Assembly: GCF_001039355.2 (NCBI RefSeq)
Contig: NW_019775988.1
Span: 91,481 to 146,467 of the forward strand
Direction: 5' to 3'
DNA: 54,987 nucleotides
Source of the DNA: Lingula anatina
Taxonomy: Eukaryota > Brachiopoda > Lingulata > Lingulida > Lingulidae
Within the stretch, counting starts at the first letter, position 1. Every line of letters starts with the position of its first letter. This document shows, one piece after another, positions 1 through 10,949 of the stretch. A program made the position numbers and the translations under genes. Under the pieces are notes generated by a model. The model saw only the letters and a list, made by a program, of their open reading frames with translations, was not told the DNA's origin and ran no database searches.

Positions 1-1403
1 AAAAAAAACTTGAGTAGTGTTAAGATATGCATGTCAAATTCATTATCAATTTTGAGAGAATTTCTGTTTCAACACTACAAGATGAAATATTTAATTTCAA
101 GTAATGAATAAACCTTAATAGAGTTCTATTCTTTTGTAACCACCAAGGCAAAGCTTCTTTCTTAAAATGAACTGAAACATCCAAGCTTGCCACCTAACAT
201 GCCAAAGTAGTGAAGTATAATTTAAGTAGAGAAGCAAGTACCCCTTAATTATAGAGGTGTCTTACACAATAAGGTGTGTCTTACACACCTTGACTCAAAG
301 AGAGATGTGTAGTGAGATAACAGGTAAAGTAATTGGTGGAGCCTAGGTGAACTTAAAACCTTAAGACTTTAAATTAAGAAGCACCAGGATTCATGTGTGT
401 TCTTTTTTCAAAGGTTTAATATGAATTAAAACATATATATGTAAAAAGAAGACTAAATAAGTTAAAAATAACTATACCAAAGACACTGTGAAGTCAAACT
501 TCCTGTTAGACCGCCATGATGGAAAATGCTGGGTGGAGGCAAAATTTTCCAGTCAAAAAAACTGAGCACTTTACTTTAACAACAAAGTTACCACTCCAAA
601 GCCACCCACCATGGTGAGAAGAAAAATGATGACCAACTGTCATGATAAGTCTTTTTAGATTTAAACATGAAAAAGGTAAAGGCCAAAATGGTACATTTAC
701 CCATAACACTAGAGTAAAAAATTGGTATTCTGAACAAATCAGGTTATTTTTTTCAAGAAATATTGGAGCAGTATCCATGCAATATATACCACGCCACGAC
801 CAAGATGTTCAAGAATCTAAACACACCAAATTTTTTTATAATCTTGCATTTGAAAAGTACAAAAAGCGGTAAGGCTTTTGGCCGTAACAAGCGTAACACT
901 TTTTGATCGGAACTCATGAAAATTGTCAATTGTCGTATCCAAGCTAGACCACATGTAAAATCGCAAAAATAAACAATACTGCTCAAGCAAGTGTGTTGCA
1001 CACATAATAATTAGTTAAATTTTATGACTGTCATGTGACACAAGTTTCAAAAAGTAGGAGGAAAATGTCTTTTGGAGTAATTTTTTTTCGAAATATTAAC
1101 AAGATGGCGGCTTAAGCATCTGCTTGTTATTCGGCTACTGAAAGTGCACCTAAGTTTTATTCTTTGCTATTGCCACAAATTACTTAACAATTGTAACTGT
1201 ATAAAGACCAAACTTTCTTCATCTGATACTATAATTATAGGCACTTGTTATGAGTGGGAAATATTTTTCGTGCAATATTTATTCTCCACACACCACCTCG
1301 CGAGATCAACGTGTAGCTGGACACTTACACAGTGAGACCCTACGACATAAACGTTGCAATTTATCTTCATATTTCGTGTAGTTATGCATTTAAAAGCACT
1401 TAC
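1..1403. other. AT-rich flank with no recognised exon
   Basis: No homologous coding sequence was recognised on either strand. Open frames here are short and lack convincing splice boundaries. A perfect YY1-type element (AAGATGGCGGC) lies at 1101-1111, and an ETS-like ACTTCCTG followed by CCGCCAT lies near 498-515. Both motifs are typical of core promoters, so part of this stretch may be 5' regulatory or first-intron DNA of a gene reading leftwards. Confidence 0.4.
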
Positions 1404-1460
1404 CTGTTTTTTGAAAACCTTGTCCAACGTACTATCATATAAATTCTGTATTTCTCTCAT
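1404..1460 (-). CDS. Possible first coding exon of an unidentified minus-strand gene
   Basis: An ATG at 1460-1458 opens 19 codons (MREIQNLYDSTLDKVFKKQ) and ends exactly at a consensus donor, CAG|GTAAGTG, at 1404/1403. The sequence just upstream on the minus strand lacks a pyrimidine tract and acceptor, which fits a first exon with a 5' leader. A CCAAT box (1608-1612) and a GC box (1629-1640) lie 150-180 bp upstream. I do not recognise the protein, and the following exons would lie left of 1404 or outside the window. A chance ORF next to a chance donor is a real alternative. Confidence 0.3.
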
Positions 1461-1599
1461 TTTTTAGAAACTTGGGACTCCGTTTCTGTTTCTGTCCTCA
1501 AAAATCAACAGACGAAGGCACAGATACTAACAAACGAGATTTAAACGAGAGTAATTAAGCGTAACAGAGATAGACATCCATTGTTCTCTGGGTTCTATT

Positions 1600-1645
1600 C
1601 ATTCCGACCAATGAGAGACCGCAATACGGGCTCCGCCCCCACGCG
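1600..1645. promoter_or_regulatory. CCAAT box plus GC box, promoter-like
   Basis: GACCAATGAG at about 1606-1615 is a CCAAT (NF-Y) motif and GGCTCCGCCCCC at 1629-1640 is an Sp1/GC-box motif. They sit together in a locally CpG-containing patch (ACGCGT follows) between two minus-strand first-exon candidates. Both motifs work in either orientation, so the direction of transcription cannot be fixed from them. Confidence 0.35.
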
Positions 1646-1853
1646 TGTAATCTCCTTCTGTTATAACTCCTTGGTCCCATCATAAACCTTCATCAAAGTA
1701 ACCTAACCTGAGATTTACACAAAAGGTAGTATTACTGACACTCTGATCAAAATAGAAGTTTAAGAAATATAAGCTTTGAGAAATTAAAAAATCCCAAAGT
1801 ATACTGTGTGGACAGATAGTTGCATTATTTACCACCCAGCACAAATGGCTCAC

Positions 1854-2024
1854 CAGAATCTCCTTTAAGTGGTCACTACTGAAAAGCTTTTCCTGAATCA
1901 ATCCAGCACGGATAAGGGCTGAAACCTCCACTGTTCTAACAATGTTTTTGTAATTCTTTATCAGGGCTTCATATAGTTTTTCTTCTATATCTATTGTTGG
2001 ATACTCTTTCCCGACAGTTGCCAT
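1854..2024 (-). CDS. Possible first exon of a minus-strand gene with a CARD/death-fold-like segment
   Basis: Starting at ATG 2024-2022, which has a good initiation context (AAAAATGGC), 57 codons run to a donor ATTCTG|GTGAGC at 1854/1853. An in-frame ATG five codons earlier (2039) has a poorer context. The pattern of hydrophobic residues (LYEALIKNYKNIVRTVEV, then ALIRAGLIQEKLFSSDHL) resembles the N-terminal helices of CARD domains, where a buried Leu-rich helix is followed by a short 'gli..klls..dl..I' segment. This is pattern-level similarity only; no specific CARD protein is recognised and no second exon was found. An inverted CCAAT motif (ATTGG at 2126-2130) lies about 100 bp upstream. Confidence 0.35.
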
Positions 2025-2039
2025 TTTTGATTGGTACAT

Positions 2040-2921
2040 TCAAATTTCCAACCGTCAAAGATTGACTGTTATTTATTTTAGAATACAAGTCCCGGGCTTC
2101 AGCTGCGACATGGTTAAAATTTTTGATTGGTTAAAATCAGAGTGTTCACTGGCCTATATCAAGGCTAGGGATGGATTCCATAATGACTTACATTTTTACC
2201 TGTATTGATTACCTAAATGGGTCAGTCAGGTTGTTACTGACATCAGTATTATGTTGAACTAGTGTTATCAGTAAGTTGTTTACATAGCACAATTACTTAT
2301 CAGGTTCTCAGATTATGTGGCAAACTTGCCAGATTAAAGTATTGACTGGTATTTAAATATATCATCTGTGAGGTGGAAAAATAGACTCATACTATGAAGA
2401 ACCCTTTGGCAAAACAAAATATGTTAAATATTAACTTTGTTACAATAGTTGAATGCTTAATGCATTACAGATTACTTTTATAAAGCTATAATCTTCCATA
2501 CATAACAAACATCAAAGGCTGTGTAGACAGTTTCCCTGTTCCATTAAAACTACTGCTTATAATAATCGCTCTCAGTTACTTGGAATTTTTTATACACAAA
2601 ATGTGTTTAGATTCACTCCAATACATAGTAATGCAGGGTTGAGATTTTTCCAACTCTCTGCAAATGTCCGGCATTTTGGTAGGCCAAAAATAGTATTGGC
2701 CTAGACGCCCCTGGACCCTACGCAGTATTTTCTGACTTTCTCATTAAATGGCAGTCTTGTCCTAGAATAATTACTTGCTTATGCTTTTAGTGACAATATA
2801 AGCTATGAATTATATGTATGTATGTATTTTAAATCAATTCCTCCTGATGATTAGGCATATCTTATGGGTATTATCGTGATACTCAGAGTTGGGGCTGACA
2901 TGTCTCCTGTTTATTTATTTA

Positions 2922-2981
<60 letters not shown>

Positions 2982-3846
2982 CCCAAATTTACACTCATGG
3001 TGTAGAGTTGTCATCAGAAGATGTTTCTCCCTTTCATCTTACAAGACTGGCTACCTTATTTTTAGATGGAGTCCTGTCTTTTCTTAAGCAGAGAGACATT
3101 GCATGTTTAATATTTATGGACAAAAAGATAAAAATTTAAGGAAAAAACTGACACTTACATATTGATCTGATCTGGTTTCTTCAGTCTCCTTAAATTCACA
3201 TGTTTTCTGGTATATATCTTGCTTGAAGAGCACATGGGATAATGCAGTGCATGTTAAAAGGAAATGGGTGTCAATAAAGTAGTGCGCAGCTTACCAACTC
3301 ACAATATAAATGGTGTATCACAAGGTCTGCGAATGAAAAATTCTATTTTTAGAAGCTTAGTCACATTGCAGTAGTGCAAGGTAAACACAGTGTGCATGGT
3401 ATGCCAAATGTGTCAGCAGTTTTCTGATATGTAAGATATAAATGCTGATAGAAGTTATGTTTCCATTTCTGTATTGCTGTTTCTTTGTTAGAATAGTTTG
3501 GTGCTTCCTAAATATCCAGCAGGGATGGGCACCGTGGAAAGGGAATTGAAAATTAAGACATAAACATCCTTTCCTAACCCCATCTATACCAAACTGAGCT
3601 GGTACAGTCATAAATAATGATAGATGATAATATTTTAACTACATCACTTATAAGTAAAGTTACAAATTGTACACTTCAAATGCATTAAAAACAACCTTAC
3701 TAAAGTGTAGAAATTTAAGAAACAATAAAAACATTAGGCAGATAATGTAACACTGTTTTTATTCTAAAACGAGAAGCACATTGTCAATTAAACCTCTTAC
3801 AGCAGGGCTATTCATGATAGTTGTAATACTATTTTCTTTTCTGCAG
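2040..3846. other. Stretch with no recognised exon, upstream of the first visible CENPI exon
   Basis: No exon matching the N-terminal roughly 280 residues of CENP-I was found here on the + strand. The stretch holds an (AT)n tract (2929-2978) and short ORFs without matching splice sites. The immediate left flank of the CENPI exon (3781-3846) ends in a good pyrimidine tract and CTGCAG acceptor, so an upstream exon must exist, either left of this window or unrecognised. Confidence 0.5.
2929..2978. repeat. (AT)n microsatellite
   Basis: About 25 uninterrupted AT dinucleotides. Confidence 0.95.
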
Positions 3847-6800
3847 GGTATCCAGCCACACATCACAGCTCTGCTGGGACTGTATAAGATGTACTGTCCC
3901 AGTCTGGTCACCATTGTCATACCCAGGTCTCAGAGGGTGAGTAGACTGTATAAGATGTACTGTCCCAGTCTGGTCACCATCGTCATACCCAGGTCTCAGA
4001 GGGTGAGTAGACTTTATAGGAAGTACTGTCCCAGTCTGGTCACCATTGTCATACCCAGATCTCAGAGGGTGAGTAGACTGTATAAGATGTACTGTCCAAG
4101 TCTGGTCACCATTGTCATACCCAGGTCTCAGAGGGTGAGTAGACTGTATAAGATGTACTGTCCCAGTCTGGTCACCATTGTCATACCCAGGTCTCAGAGG
4201 GTGAGTAGACTGTGTATAGTGTACTGNAAGATGTACTGTCCCAGTCTGGTCACCATCGTCATACCCAGGTCTCAGAGGGTGAGTAGACTTTATAGGAAGT
4301 ACTGTCCCAGTCTGGTCACCATTGTCATACCCAGATCTCAGAGGGTGAGTAGACTGTATAAGATGTACTGTCCAAGTCTGGTCACCATTGTCATACCCAG
4401 GTCTCAGAGGGTGAGTAGACTGTATAAGATGTACTGTCCCAGTCTGGTCACCATTGTCATACCCAGGTCTCAGAGGGTGAGTAGACTGTATAAGATGTAC
4501 TGTCCCAGTCTGGTCACTATTGTCATACCCAGGTCTCAGAGGGTGAGTAGACTGCCCTTTCACATTTCTATATATCTACAATACTTACGTTTTATTTTCA
4601 AAAATTGATGGTCACTATGCTGTTTAGCATCAAGTTATATTGCATCAAAATTGAATAGAGCCATGTTTTGGGCACTGCTGCCATAATGACCATTATAGGA
4701 AATCCATGTTGCTTCTGAGTCTCAAGCTGTCACATCAAGCTTGGCAGTTTTCTGTGCTGATCCAGTTTGAGAGATATCTAAAAGTAACTTGATCAATGAT
4801 GGTCAGGCTTTTGTGTAAAAGAATCACCAAAAAGGGGTCCTGCACTCGGCGCTTTTTGTGAACCAGAATAATTCATTGGGGCTTGTGAATTGTATCGAAA
4901 CTTTCCCATAGCGTAATCATGTTAGGACCAGTTGAACTGGAACATAGTGGAATACAGCACTTCAACATGGAATACAGCACACATTCAACTGATTGTTAAA
5001 CTTTCTTCTGTTTCCAGGTGTTGTTTAAGCGCACTCAGCTGGACCGGGTGTGGAGCGAAAACATCCACAGAGTTCAGGAGCAGAACATGGCGAGGCGCAG
5101 AGAGCGGGAAGATGTCTCCAATCTCAGCATGTCCAGGTTAAGAGATGCTGATGCCAGTATTCTAGAGCCTGTAAGTGTGGGAAGTGAAATGGGGAGAACT
5201 GATGCATTAATTTTGTAATTTAAAATGTGGCCTAAGGCTCTATTCCCACAACTTTAGATCGATCTATCACCGCGGGGAGTCTCACTAGATTACTGTCAGA
5301 TAATCCCCCTTAAGTGTCCGTCCCCGCCTACTACAAGCTGTAAGGGGTAATTAACCTTCGTGTCCGCCCGGCTGACAGCTATTTAGCGTGAACCCCCAGG
5401 GAGTTAGGTCGATCTAAAATAGGTCGATCTAATCTATGGAAATGGGGTGTAAGATTTTTCACAGATGAGCATGAATAAAGGTACCCTTCTTGCTCAGTCC
5501 TGTGCAGTTAGTATCATAAATAGAACTACGGTACTTTATCAATAAGATATACTGACTTTAAAGGGGGCGTTCAGATAAATCCATCATACTAGCTGGATTG
5601 ATCCATCTCTGTGAGGGCTTCTCACTAATCTGATTGTGGCAGTATTGATAGTAAATGCCCACTGTGGAACAAAAATAGTTGTTGTAGTGAAGCAACACCC
5701 ACCAACCGACGGACATTCAGCCTGATGATGCTTTTATGACAAGAGCCAAACTTAGCTGTTTCAATCACTACTGCAAAACTATCACTTAAACTTCATTGAT
5801 TAAAATTACCTTAAATTTTCATTCTAATTTACCACAGCGAACCAAGCGTAGGAAAGTGGATCCCATCCCAGAGTTGTACACGGCTAATGTCACGTCCACC
5901 CAACTGGACACCTCAGTGAGTGCAGTGGACACCAGTCTGGACATTCACAGACCAGTGCCATTTGAACAGATTAAAACCATGAAGGATTTGTGCCACAATA
6001 TATGCAGGCTACAGGTATTTATGATTTCAAGTGTGTGGATTTGATTTTGAATATAAACATATATATATATCAATATAGGGAGTGAATCTAAATATATATC
6101 AATATGGGGAATCTTATGAGATTGTATAAAAGGCTCATAAACTCCAGAAAAAATTATTCATTTATTTACTTATTAATTTTTTTCTACTACCTCAGATGCC
6201 AGGCCAGATGGGTTCCTCACTTCGCAGCAAACTTTTACTGTATTACATGTCCTGTACATCAAATCCCGTTACAGCTGCCAGGTTTTCTTACTGGCTCTCC
6301 AGTGTTTTATCAGAAGGTGAGTCAAGTATATGATCCTTAGCAGAGATTGATGATTAATGGGGACAATTGTGAATTTTAAAGATACTGTTTTAGACTTTAC
6401 AAAGGGCCAAAATATCTGTCAGACCAAACAAAATCTGTCGAGTATATGATCCTAAGCAGATATTGATGGCTAGCTCTCGAAGAATTTTTAAAAAACTTTT
6501 TGGTCTGGCCATCCAGTTGGTGACTGACCAGTGTATCCATAAAAATTCATCAAAAGTTAACCCATGTCATTTGTTTACTAGTAAGGGTAAACATGTAAAG
6601 GATTTTAGAGAGGTTGGTTAGTTGTACAAGAGTAAAGAATAAATAGATAAGAAAATATATATGTACATTGCAGAAATTCTACATAGTCCATATAGTAAGC
6701 GAGGAGAAGAGATTTTAGAAGCACTAGCTAATTTTACAGACTTTTTACAGGTTAGTGATTTCTTATGTGAACTAAAATGACTTCATGTAGCAACATTTAA

Positions 6801-8383
6801 CATATACTTTTTATGTTTTCAGATTCATATTCTGTGTAAGTTCTACTGTTGACATTTGAAATTAATTATACTGTCTACATTTATTTTATCAGTATTTTGT
6901 CATTTGTAATTATGGTCAAATAAGAATAAGGATGATTTTTTCAACAGTTTGGTTTTGCCACTAGATGAACTTTATCGTTGTACATTTTCAGGAGAGTGTT
7001 CCTGTATGTGAAACATTTTTAACCAAATATCTCCATCTCTGGGATGGAACAAGCTACAGGATATACATTTTAGTACTGATCACGAGATTTAGATTGTATC
7101 CATTTTCAAGTAAGTTCCTAATGATCACTAGGTTCAAATTGTATCCATTTTCAAGGTACTTCCTGATCACTAGGTTCAGATTTTAACCAATAAGTTAGCA
7201 ATGTCCAAATTCACTTGTATCTGCTATAGGTTAAATGACGAAAAAAAAAAAAAAAAATGGGAGAAATAAAAAGGTTACAGGAAAGAAATTTTCACATTTT
7301 TTAGTGTAAAATATAAACTTGATTTTAATTTTGTGGATGCCAAAACATGCCCTATAGATTTAATTTCCTCATTTCAGCTCTGAATGACCTGTTGCTGGAA
7401 CCTCTTCGCAAGTTGTTCTTTTGTTCTAATGTATATTTTAAGGTATGTGGGCTTTCTCTATGGTAAGTCTAACTTCTAGTTATGGGACTTATATCAAATT
7501 GTTCGCTGACTCCTGTTTGATATTATATTGCAGCTTATTATCACTATATATGAAATACCATTTGTCAAATAGTATTTTTTTTTAAATGACATTTTTCATA
7601 ACAAGATGAAAAATATTTTTTCCGAAGGAAGTTGGGCTGAGATCCCAAAAGTGCAATTTATATCAGTTATATACATTAGTTACAATGGGGTAATTCACAT
7701 CAGTTTCTCTTTCTATCTGTTTCTCATCTTATTTGGATAGAAAATATCAGTTGTTCTTCACCTTTCAGTGCCAGTTGCTGATCTGTTTAAGGAAGTTATT
7801 ACAGAATTTCATTACGGTAGAATTGGAACGTTACAATACCACACTACGGAGACAAGAGAACGTGCTGGAAAACACGACAGAGTCTTTCAACCAGTAGGTT
7901 TACTTTTGTCTTTTTGTATGGACTGACTGGAATCTAGCATAGAAGTGAGGAAGTTCTTAAAGAGTCTAGTTTATGTTTTTTTAAAATGAAAGTGCTTGTG
8001 TCTGAAGCATATATTAATGAAACTCAATCAAGTGCTTTTGTCAAAGATATCTTTTATGAGTGACATTATGTATGATACTAGAACATACAACACTTGAATT
8101 TTATAGATGGTATATCCACCACATATATCTTGAAAGAGGATGAATAGTTCTCAGTTTTGTAATCAAGTTAATTTTTTCTTTATCCAAATGAATATGCAAT
8201 CACTTTTATTTCAGTGTATCTTTATTTGTTGAAGAAGTTGAAAAGTTCCAGCCATTACAAACAGTGGCAGAGTTTATTGACTTTGTTGATGCAATGTGTT
8301 TGGTTGGCCTGGGTCTGGAGAGAGATAATGCCCTCATGATGTCATGTGTCTTAGACTTCTTTGAGCTGGTAAGTTATGAGAAG

Positions 8384-8424
<41 letters not shown>

Positions 8425-9468
8425 ATTTTTGAGAGAGAGAGGTTTTATGTCCTTAGAATTAATTAAAGATATAAAATGATGACATGCCTTGATTTGCCTC
8501 TGTTTGAAATAAGTGCTGCATCTTTTAGACACAAGTTATCATAATGTGGCTTATTTCACCTTAACTTGTAATGGTTTATTATGTTATGCATTGTATTATA
8601 AGTCCCATAACTATTAGTAACTTTAGAGTATGCAGTGTTCATGTTTAGTACAGTGATGAAAAAAGTCCAATTGTCTCTCATCAGCAGTTTTGTAGTCTTA
8701 TGAGACATTTCAGTGCTAAATTAATGGAGCATATTTCACATTGTATTTATATCAATTGTAACACTGTGTTCCCACAGGTCTCAAGTCTAACAGTACAGTA
8801 TGGCACTCCATTTGTTCTGCTGCCCAGTAGAGGTCTTATATACAAGGGGCTGTTTGCCAACAATGGGATGACTTGCTCACGGATGTGTGGTATTCTTTTA
8901 AAGTAAGTTCTGTGTGTGTGTGTGTGCGTCTGCGTGTGCGTGTGTGCATGCGTGTGTGTGTGTGAGAGTGTTAATGTTGGGGAAGGGGGTTAAGAACAGT
9001 GTTATGATCAATTTCCAAAAAAATCAATACTAAGAGTGAATAAAGTCTATAAGAAAATGAAACTTTTTTAAATTAACTAATATATATGTATATTTATTCA
9101 TTAAAACAAGTTAAATAATGATTTGAAATAACTTACTTTTTCACAAGTTAAAGAAAAAAAGTTGTTTTTTTAGTTACATAATTTCTCTTTTTTTTCAAAT
9201 TTGTATTTCAAGAATCATAGCTGAAATATTTTTAGATACATAATTATGTCATCCCACGCTATATTTCAGTTGTCGCAATGGGTTTCTGAAGCTGAAGTCC
9301 ATGCCCAAGCCAGACAATCTTGGACTGGTGAACATTGATGTCAACAGTATTGACACCCTCAACGCCTGTGTACTGGACTTCTGTGACTCTCTGTGGAGGT
9401 AGAATACAATGAACATTGCTTTGTGCTGTCATTCAAGCTCGATGGTTTTCAGAGTCAGATATTATAGG

Positions 9469-9503
<35 letters not shown>

Positions 9504-9724
9504 CAAAGAAGGACAAGGTGCAATTACAGAATGAGTCTACCAATTGTTTTGTAAGATAAATACTGAATTAGCTTTGATCTATATGGAAATGTAGTTAAAC
9601 GATATATAAGATAGTGAATCTTGTCAATTATTTCTTTGCTGTTGACGATTGCTGTCTGTGAGTTGATGGTTACTATGATTAAATAGTGACCACAGATATA
9701 TACTCTTCTTAACAGGTTCTAAAA

Positions 9725-9783
<59 letters not shown>

Positions 9784-10849
9784 TGATTGCGAAAGAGATT
9801 GAAAACTTACCAGACATGTGGGCTGGAGCAAATTAAATTTTGTCAGCCCACACCTTTTTTTACCGGCCCACAACAAAATAATTAAGCTGTTTATTTTCAC
9901 TTCATTTTTGATGAATATTATTGTCTGGCATTTTAAATCGTTGCTTTTTAATTTTCAGGCCAGATGTAATAGGATGTTTAAAGGTTTAAGTTTAAACGTC
10001 TTTCATTTTGGTTGCTTTCTGGCATTTAAGTTTTATCCTTTTTACATCTGGGTTGCCTATCCTAATTTCTAATCTTTTAACACAAGATCATGTATCCTTT
10101 CAATATATATATATTATAGCATTTAATATATTCCTGAACTTAAAATACCAGTTAGTTGATAATCACCATGACTATATTTATAACATGTTTTCACATGTTA
10201 TTACAGGTACAGAGCATTTAAGAAGGACACCAGGTACCCCACGGCATTCACGGTGGAGGATGGGGTGATGGAGGCCCTCAGTGTCCCCAGGGTCAATGAG
10301 TGCTTCTCACTACACAGGCACCAGGCTTTCCTGGGCTTTGCCTGGGCATATCTGAAGGAGGTACTGATGGGGTTTTTGAACACATAGAAAGTTTTGTGAA
10401 AGAGGATTCAGTTTTTGAGATGGATTCAAATATTACTTAAAGAATTTAATGAAAAGTGCAAGATTTTCAAGACTCAAAATTTGGTTTCTTCAGGTGATGT
10501 TGCATTTGAAACCTAAACTCATGGTTTACCTAAACAATTGGGAATGTTAACTTTTTTTGGGAAGGAGCGGGAGTGGAAGATTTTTATTGAGTCACAGTTT
10601 TTAAGCAATTTCAGTTTTGTCAGCGAAATGTATAAATGAGTCTAACAAAATCTCCACCCTTCACTCTAGTTCCAGCCTCCAGAGAAGAAGGTCCACCCAG
10701 ACCAGATCAAGCAGGCCAAGCGTTCCTACCTGGAGTTCCTCCGACGTGAACAACTCCACGGCATAGCTGAGTTCATTGAACAGTTTATAAAGAAAGCCAG
10801 CAGTTCCATGTCTAAGTCGCACATAGCTGCTAGCATGGCCAGTCCATAA
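3847..10849 (+). CDS. CENPI: Centromere protein I (CENP-I), C-terminal 555 residues, 13 exons, 5' partial
   Basis: CENP-I belongs to the CENP-H/I/K/M part of the constitutive centromere-associated network, a helical-repeat protein that helps build the inner kinetochore. Exons read: 3847-3936, 5018-5170, 5838-6014, 6196-6316, 6674-6750, 6992-7109, 7378-7442, 7769-7893, 8215-8368, 8778-8902, 9270-9398, 10207-10360, 10670-10849 (TAA). All joins are GT-AG and the phases agree throughout. The match to vertebrate CENP-I is collinear: GIQPHITALLGLYKMYCPSL near the start, a basic RTKRRKVDPIPEL segment, MPGQMGSSLRSKLLLYYMSC, the KYLHLWDG motif, LEPLRKLFFCSNVYFK, and a C-terminal HQAFLGFAWAYLKE helix. 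The N-terminal roughly 280 residues are not visible. Two exons (3847 and 6992) have local tandem duplications of their 3' ends. The C-terminus (SKSHIAASMASP) is serine-rich and species-specific. Confidence 0.93.
3881..4552 (+). repeat. 66-bp in-frame tandem array of the CENPI exon 3' end plus splice donor (10 copies)
   Basis: The unit starts at TGTATAAGAT and contains the last 56 bases of the exon, the donor GTGAGT and four more bases. Copies start at 3881, 3947, 4013, 4079, 4145, then a degenerate fragment and N (4227), then about 4223, 4289, 4355, 4421 and 4487. The period is divisible by three and the unit has no stop, so the array is open for its whole length as a 22-residue repeat (LYKMYCPSLVTIVIPRSQRV plus SR). 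Each copy carries an intact donor, and TCCCAG could act as an acceptor. Using the first donor gives the normal protein; later donors add 22 residues per unit. Confidence 0.95.
4227..4227. other. Single undetermined base: assembly seam inside the repeat array
   Basis: The N follows a degenerate unit start (TGTGTATAGTGTACTG) and precedes a unit that begins in mid-repeat. Variant units on the left (copies 2-5) recur in the same order on the right (copies 6-9). Confidence 0.8.
5238..5452. mobile_element. MITE-like element with terminal inverted repeats containing GATCGATC/GATCGACC
   Basis: The left end reads CTATTCCCACAACTTTAGAT then CGATCTATCACCGCGGGGAG. The reverse complement of the right end reads CCCCATTTCCATAGATTAGA, then TTTTAGATCGACCTAACTCC and CTGGGGGTTC. 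No ORF lies inside. It sits in the CENPI intron after exon 5018-5170. A related element lies at 36946-37137 and a solo end near 5590-5640. Confidence 0.5.
5590..5640. mobile_element. Solo end of the same MITE-like family
   Basis: CTAGCTGGATTGATCCATCT followed by CTGTGAGGGCTTCTCACTAA matches the left terminus of the element at 36946. No matching right terminus was seen nearby, so this looks like a truncated relic. Confidence 0.35.
7078..7184 (+). repeat. Triplicated 3' end of CENPI exon 6992-7109, including its donor
   Basis: Segments beginning GATCAC at 7078, 7123 and 7165 repeat the last coding bases (GATTTAGATTGTATCCATTT) with spacings of 45 and 42 bp. The first copy carries the donor A|GTAAGT that keeps frame with the next exon (phase 1). 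The second copy carries CAAG|GTACTT, which would leave phase 2 and break the frame, so the first donor is the functional one. Confidence 0.8.
8385..8422. repeat. (TTTA)n microsatellite just after a CENPI exon donor
   Basis: Uninterrupted TTTA tetranucleotides begin about 15 bases downstream of the donor at 8369. Confidence 0.9.
9729..9780. repeat. (AT)n microsatellite in the last-but-one long CENPI intron
   Basis: About 26 AT dinucleotides. Confidence 0.95.
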
Positions 10850-10926
10850 GTCTGGGAAACATGGAGGTTTTGTTATTTTTCAAGTTTGTGAAAATTTTTA
10901 AGATTCCTTCCCCCAATCTCCAAGAG

Positions 10927-10949
10927 TGACCTTGACCTGGTCAAGGTCA
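10927..10949. repeat. Perfect 23-bp palindrome of TGACCTTGACC arms
   Basis: The 11-bp arm TGACCTTGACC is followed by one T and by its exact reverse complement. The right arm contains TCAAGGTCA, the extended nuclear-receptor half-site used by ERR/SF-1-type receptors. As RNA in the CENPI 3' UTR it would form a stable hairpin. Confidence 0.75.

Noticed and set aside
2864-3139. Open frame ending ELSSEDVSPFHLTRLATLFL... considered as an upstream CENPI exon
   Set aside because: It runs through an AT microsatellite, does not align with CENP-I N-terminal sequence, and has no matching acceptor and donor of the required phase.
3881-4552. Array considered as a CRISPR-like repeat array
   Set aside because: Units are contiguous with no variable spacers, and the DNA is from an animal genome.
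3829-4563. Long minus-strand ORF of repeated THPLRPGYDNGDQTGTVHL units
   Set aside because: It is the antisense shadow of the 66-bp CENPI exon array; any repeat whose period is divisible by three and lacks stops gives such a frame.
7123-7155. Second donor in the repeated end of CENPI exon 6992 considered as the true exon end
   Set aside because: It would leave phase 2, but the next exon (7378) needs phase 1; only the first donor at 7110 keeps the homologous frame (TLNDLLLEPLRKLFF).
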